Made by a program: the position numbers and the translations under genes
DNA from: an uncultured Eubacteriales bacterium
Lineage (GTDB): Bacteria; Bacillota; Clostridia; Oscillospirales; Acutalibacteraceae
Length of the DNA stretch: 17,465 nucleotides
Reading direction: 5' to 3'
Assembly: GCA_900321195.1 (NCBI GenBank)
Contig: ONVG01000027.1
Span: 1 to 17,465 of the forward strand
Shown here: positions 15,620 through 17,465 of the stretch, piece after piece
Position numbering within the stretch: the first letter of the stretch is position 1
Layout: each line of letters starts with the position of its first letter
The notes under the pieces: model-generated
What the model saw: only the letters and a program-made list of their open reading frames with translations
The model's database searches: none
Told to the model about the DNA's origin: nothing

Positions 15620-15970
15620 ATGGATAAATATGAAACATACGAAATCACAGACGAACAATGGAAAAAGATTGAACCGCTAATGCCACCGGAATATACAGGA
15701 AAGAAAGGACGCCCCAGAAAAGATAACCGGACAATGGTAAACGGCATATTGTGGATAAATCATTCAGGAGCGCAGTGGAGACAACTTCCCAAAAAGTATG
15801 GCCCTTGGCAGAGCGTGTACTCACGCTTTGCCAAATGGAGAGATAACGGTTTGTGGGAGCAGATTTTCGCTGAACTGAACAAGGATATTGATACTGAGAA
15901 TTACAGTATCGATTCAACATGTGCAAAAGTTCACCAGAGTGCAAATGGTGGGGAAAAAAAGCGAGAATAA
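15620..15970 (+). CDS. IS5-family transposase, N-terminal ORF
   Basis: This 116-residue ORF begins with the helix-turn-helix region (TDEQWKKIEPLMPPE, GRPRKDNRTMVNGILWI). It contains the SIDSTCAKVHQ segment with the first catalytic aspartate of the DDE triad. It ends at TAA 15968-15970 soon after a run of seven A (15954-15960). The second ORF overlaps it in the +1 frame, so production of the full transposase needs ribosomal or transcriptional slippage at the A tract. The fused sequence SANGG-EKK-SENKAVGRTKGG matches the family's continuity across this point. Confidence 0.88.
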   Translation: MDKYETYEITDEQWKKIEPLMPPEYTGKKGRPRKDNRTMVNGILWINHSGAQWRQLPKKYGPWQSVYSRFAKWRDNGLWEQIFAELNKDIDTENYSIDSTCAKVHQSANGGEKKRE

Positions 15971-16388
15971 GGCGGTTGGGCGAACAAAAGGCGGAATAAA
16001 CACGAAAATTCACGCTATCGTAGACGGCTTAGGGAATCCCGTTGCCTTTTTGCTTTCTCCCGGCAACGATGGAGATTCTACTCATGCCGTTGATTTGATG
16101 AGTAAGATCGATATTGAAGGTAGTAATTTATTGGGTGATAAAGCGTACGGCACAAAAGAAATCCTTGCATATATAAAGGAACACGGTGCGGTTGCTGTTA
16201 TACCGCCCAAGATCAACGCTAAGAAGCCTTGGAAAGTGGACTATTGTCTGTATAAAGAACGTCACCTCGTTGAATGCTTCTTCCAAAAAATCAAATGGTT
16301 TCGCCGCATTGCCACGAGGTATGACAAACTTGACAAATCTTTCCTGTCCTTTGTTTATATAGCTGCCTGCATGATTTGGTTACTTTGA
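15888..16388 (+). CDS. IS5-family transposase, C-terminal ORF (expressed by frameshift)
   Basis: Functional sequence begins after the A7 tract with NKAVGRTKGGINTKIHAIVD. It holds the second catalytic aspartate in LLGDKAYGT and the catalytic glutamate in HLVECFFQKIKWFRRIATRY, completing the DDE triad. It ends 29 bases before the right inverted-repeat end. The first part of the open frame, before 15954, merely overlaps the upstream ORF. Probably not an independent gene but the second half of one transposase. Confidence 0.85.
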   Translation: MILRITVSIQHVQKFTRVQMVGKKSENKAVGRTKGGINTKIHAIVDGLGNPVAFLLSPGNDGDSTHAVDLMSKIDIEGSNLLGDKAYGTKEILAYIKEHGAVAVIPPKINAKKPWKVDYCLYKERHLVECFFQKIKWFRRIATRYDKLDKSFLSFVYIAACMIWLL

Positions 16389-16418
16389 ACAATTGTTTCG
16401 ATTTTTAAAACAAGCCCT

Positions 16419-16814
16419 AAGTTATATCGTGCAACAGGCTATATTGATAAGAATTGTTTTTATTATGACGGTACATATATTTGTGTAAGGGGGAAGGTAC
16501 TTGTTCAATGGTTGAGGGGACAGATGAAACTTGAAGAAGCTCCACCATTAGGAGCTGTAATAAAACAGCTTAAATACCATGGATTATTAAAAATTGTAGG
16601 AGGAGAAAATACCAGCACTCTATATGTTAACGCAAAACCAAAAAAGAAGCATTACTTTATTAATGCTGACCGTCTTGTTGAAATAGATAGAGGAGATGAC
16701 AATAAAACAGGTAATGAAACAGATTGTAATAACGTTCGATATTATAGTCTTGATTGGACGAATAAGTATAGTGATCCGGATTATATTATTATTTCTGATC
16801 CAATTGATTACTAA
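16419..16814 (+). pseudogene. 3' fragment of an integrative-element gene of unknown function
   Basis: The forward frame is open from the IS boundary to TAA at 16812-16814, about 131 residues, with good coding character (YRATGYIDKNCFYYDGTYIC, VQWLRGQMKLEEAPPLGAVI, LLKIVGGENTSTLYVN). The middle looks like a winged-helix-type DNA-binding end of a larger protein, perhaps an element-encoded primase or helicase, but I do not recognise it firmly. Possible internal starts (TTG 16512, ATG 16524) lack a well-placed ribosome site, and the coding pattern begins before them. Joined to the sequence left of the IS, the frame hits a TGA at 15544. Its 5' part was therefore lost before the IS inserted. It lies 61 bases upstream of xis in the same direction. 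Confidence 0.6.
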
Positions 16815-16875
16815 ACGGAATGTCAAGGGATAAGATTATACACTATTTTATTATATAACACAGGAGGTGAGATTT

Positions 16876-17079
16876 ATGAATAAACCAATCGAGATTCCTA
16901 TATATCAGAAGCAGAACCTCACTATTGAGGAGACGGCTGTTTACTCCAATATCGGCAGGAACAAGCTTCGGGAGATCACAGACGATGAGAAATGCCTTTT
17001 CGTTTTGTGGGTAGGCGGCAAAAGACTTATAAAGCGTAAACTTTTTGATGAGTTCATCGAAAAGGTTTACTCGATCTGA
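16876..17079 (+). CDS. xis: Tn916-type excisionase
   Basis: This 67-residue protein closely follows Tn916 Xis in length and pattern: IPIYQKQNLTIEETAVYSNIG, NKLREITDDE, and the ending GGKRLIKRKLFDEFIEKV. It is a small winged-helix protein that binds DNA near the element ends and directs the integrase towards excision. The AGGAGGTG ribosome site ends seven bases before ATG 16876, which is preferred over the upstream 16867 start. The integrase gene begins 66 bases downstream, the classic xis-int order at one end of Tn916-like conjugative elements. Confidence 0.92.
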   Translation: MNKPIEIPIYQKQNLTIEETAVYSNIGRNKLREITDDEKCLFVLWVGGKRLIKRKLFDEFIEKVYSI

Positions 17080-17089
17080 GAACATAAAC

Positions 17090-17122
17090 GCCGGCAGTGT
17101 AGCTCCAATCACACTGTCGGCA
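17090..17122 (+). promoter_or_regulatory. Hairpin between xis and int
   Basis: GCCGGCAGTGT (17090-17100) pairs with ACACTGTCGGC (17112-17122) with one G-U wobble, giving an 11-pair stem and a 11-base loop. It is followed by ATTATTAC and then the int ribosome site AAGGAGG, with no U-run. It probably shapes the balance of xis to int expression by partial attenuation or RNA processing; this is inference. Confidence 0.55.
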
Positions 17123-17145
17123 TTATTACAAGGAGGAATTTGTAA

Positions 17146-17465
17146 TGAGCAACAGACGTAAGGACAGCAAAGGCAGAGTGCTGAAATCCGGGGAATCTCA
17201 GCGCAGCGACGGTACATATATGTACAGATACAGCGATTCCACAGGCAAGCGGCTTTATCTGTACAGTCCGACACTTGAAGAGCTTCGTTTGAAAGAGGAA
17301 GAGGTACAGCGTGACAGGCTCGACGGAGTGAAAACCGAAAGCAGAACGATGACACTGAATGATATGTTTGAAAGGTGGTCAGAGGTAAAAAGAGGACTGA
17401 AAGACAACACCTTCCAGAATTATACATATATGTACAAAATGTTCGTAGAAGGCGATCTGGGTAAA
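17146..17465 (+). CDS. int: Tn916-type tyrosine integrase, N-terminal part (runs off window)
   Basis: The visible 106 residues begin MSNRRKDSKGRVLKSGESQR, strongly resembling the Tn916 Int arm-binding domain. They continue with YMYRYSDSTGKRLYLYSPTL and a basic linker, then the core-binding SAM-like domain (TLNDMFERWSEVKRGLKDNTF). The catalytic domain with the Arg/His/Tyr residues lies outside the window. The AAGGAGG ribosome site ends eight bases before ATG. Together with xis it is the integration/excision module of an integrative element; the attachment site would be expected downstream, beyond the window. Confidence 0.93.

Larger units (their letters stand above)
15563..16417 (+). mobile_element. 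IS5-family insertion sequence (IS427-like group)
   Basis: An 855-base element is bounded by imperfect inverted repeats starting GGGCTTGTTT at 15563 and ending AAACAAGCCC at 16417. TA duplications lie at 15561-15562 and 16418-16419. Its two overlapping ORFs encode a DDE transposase split by a frameshift. Size, TA target and split gene fit the IS427 group of IS5. It appears structurally complete. Similar right-end flanking bases are absent, so this is a simple insertion rather than a composite. Confidence 0.88.

Noticed and set aside
16843..17427. 194-residue reverse ORF across xis and int
   Set aside because: It is antisense to two clear Tn916-type genes with good ribosome sites.

Overview
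The window reads like a chromosome segment of a low-GC Gram-positive anaerobe of the class Clostridia, probably a Ruminococcus-like member of the Oscillospiraceae. That is inferred, not searched. The reasons are AT-rich codon use, strong AGGAGG-type ribosome sites, an LPXTG-like wall-sorting signal, a DUF815 ATPase, a YdbS/YdbT-type PH-domain pair, and a Tn916-type xis-int module.

Left part (1-8550). The C-terminal tail of a transposase (1-143) is followed by a 47-bp tandem repeat array (203-422). A reverse-strand cluster follows. In transcription order it holds a DUF815-type AAA ATPase (8550-7303), a secreted wall-anchored protein with six X2/Ig-like domains (start corrected to 7023, end 4957), and a two-gene ABC system: a MacB/LolD-type ATPase with a TTG start (4840-4118) and a 1225-residue FtsX-type permease carrying two very long extracytoplasmic coiled coils (4113-436). 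The wall protein has a good promoter and a leader hairpin. A heptad-repeat hairpin separates it from the ABC pair.

Middle part (8551-12385). A 471-base gap holds further copies of the hairpin repeat family and a promoter for the forward ydbS-ydbT-like pair. Next come a reverse MTA/SAH nucleosidase (start corrected to 11690), a forward acylphosphatase, and a reverse-strand 5S rRNA relic. The relic has lost its 5' portion and sits directly behind a perfect TTGACA-17-TATAAT promoter. Bidirectional hairpin terminators separate these units.

Right part (12386-17465) is accessory DNA. One large reverse-strand gene of unknown function is broken by a frameshift at a six-C tract, by two in-frame stops, and at its 5' end by a junction. 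An 855-bp IS5-family element (15563-16417) was later inserted at that junction. Beyond it are the 3' remnant of an unidentified forward gene, then Tn916-type xis and the start of int, which runs off the window. The right edge therefore looks like one end of an integrative element whose adjoining DNA has been rearranged.

The most unusual signals are four. The modular hairpin repeats show a compensatory base-pair change and a competing alternative fold. The promoter-5S-terminator mini-unit is complete but encodes a truncated 5S. The broken surface-type gene has a homopolymer frameshift plus paired C-to-T-type stops. The wall protein alternates two classes of X2-like domain.
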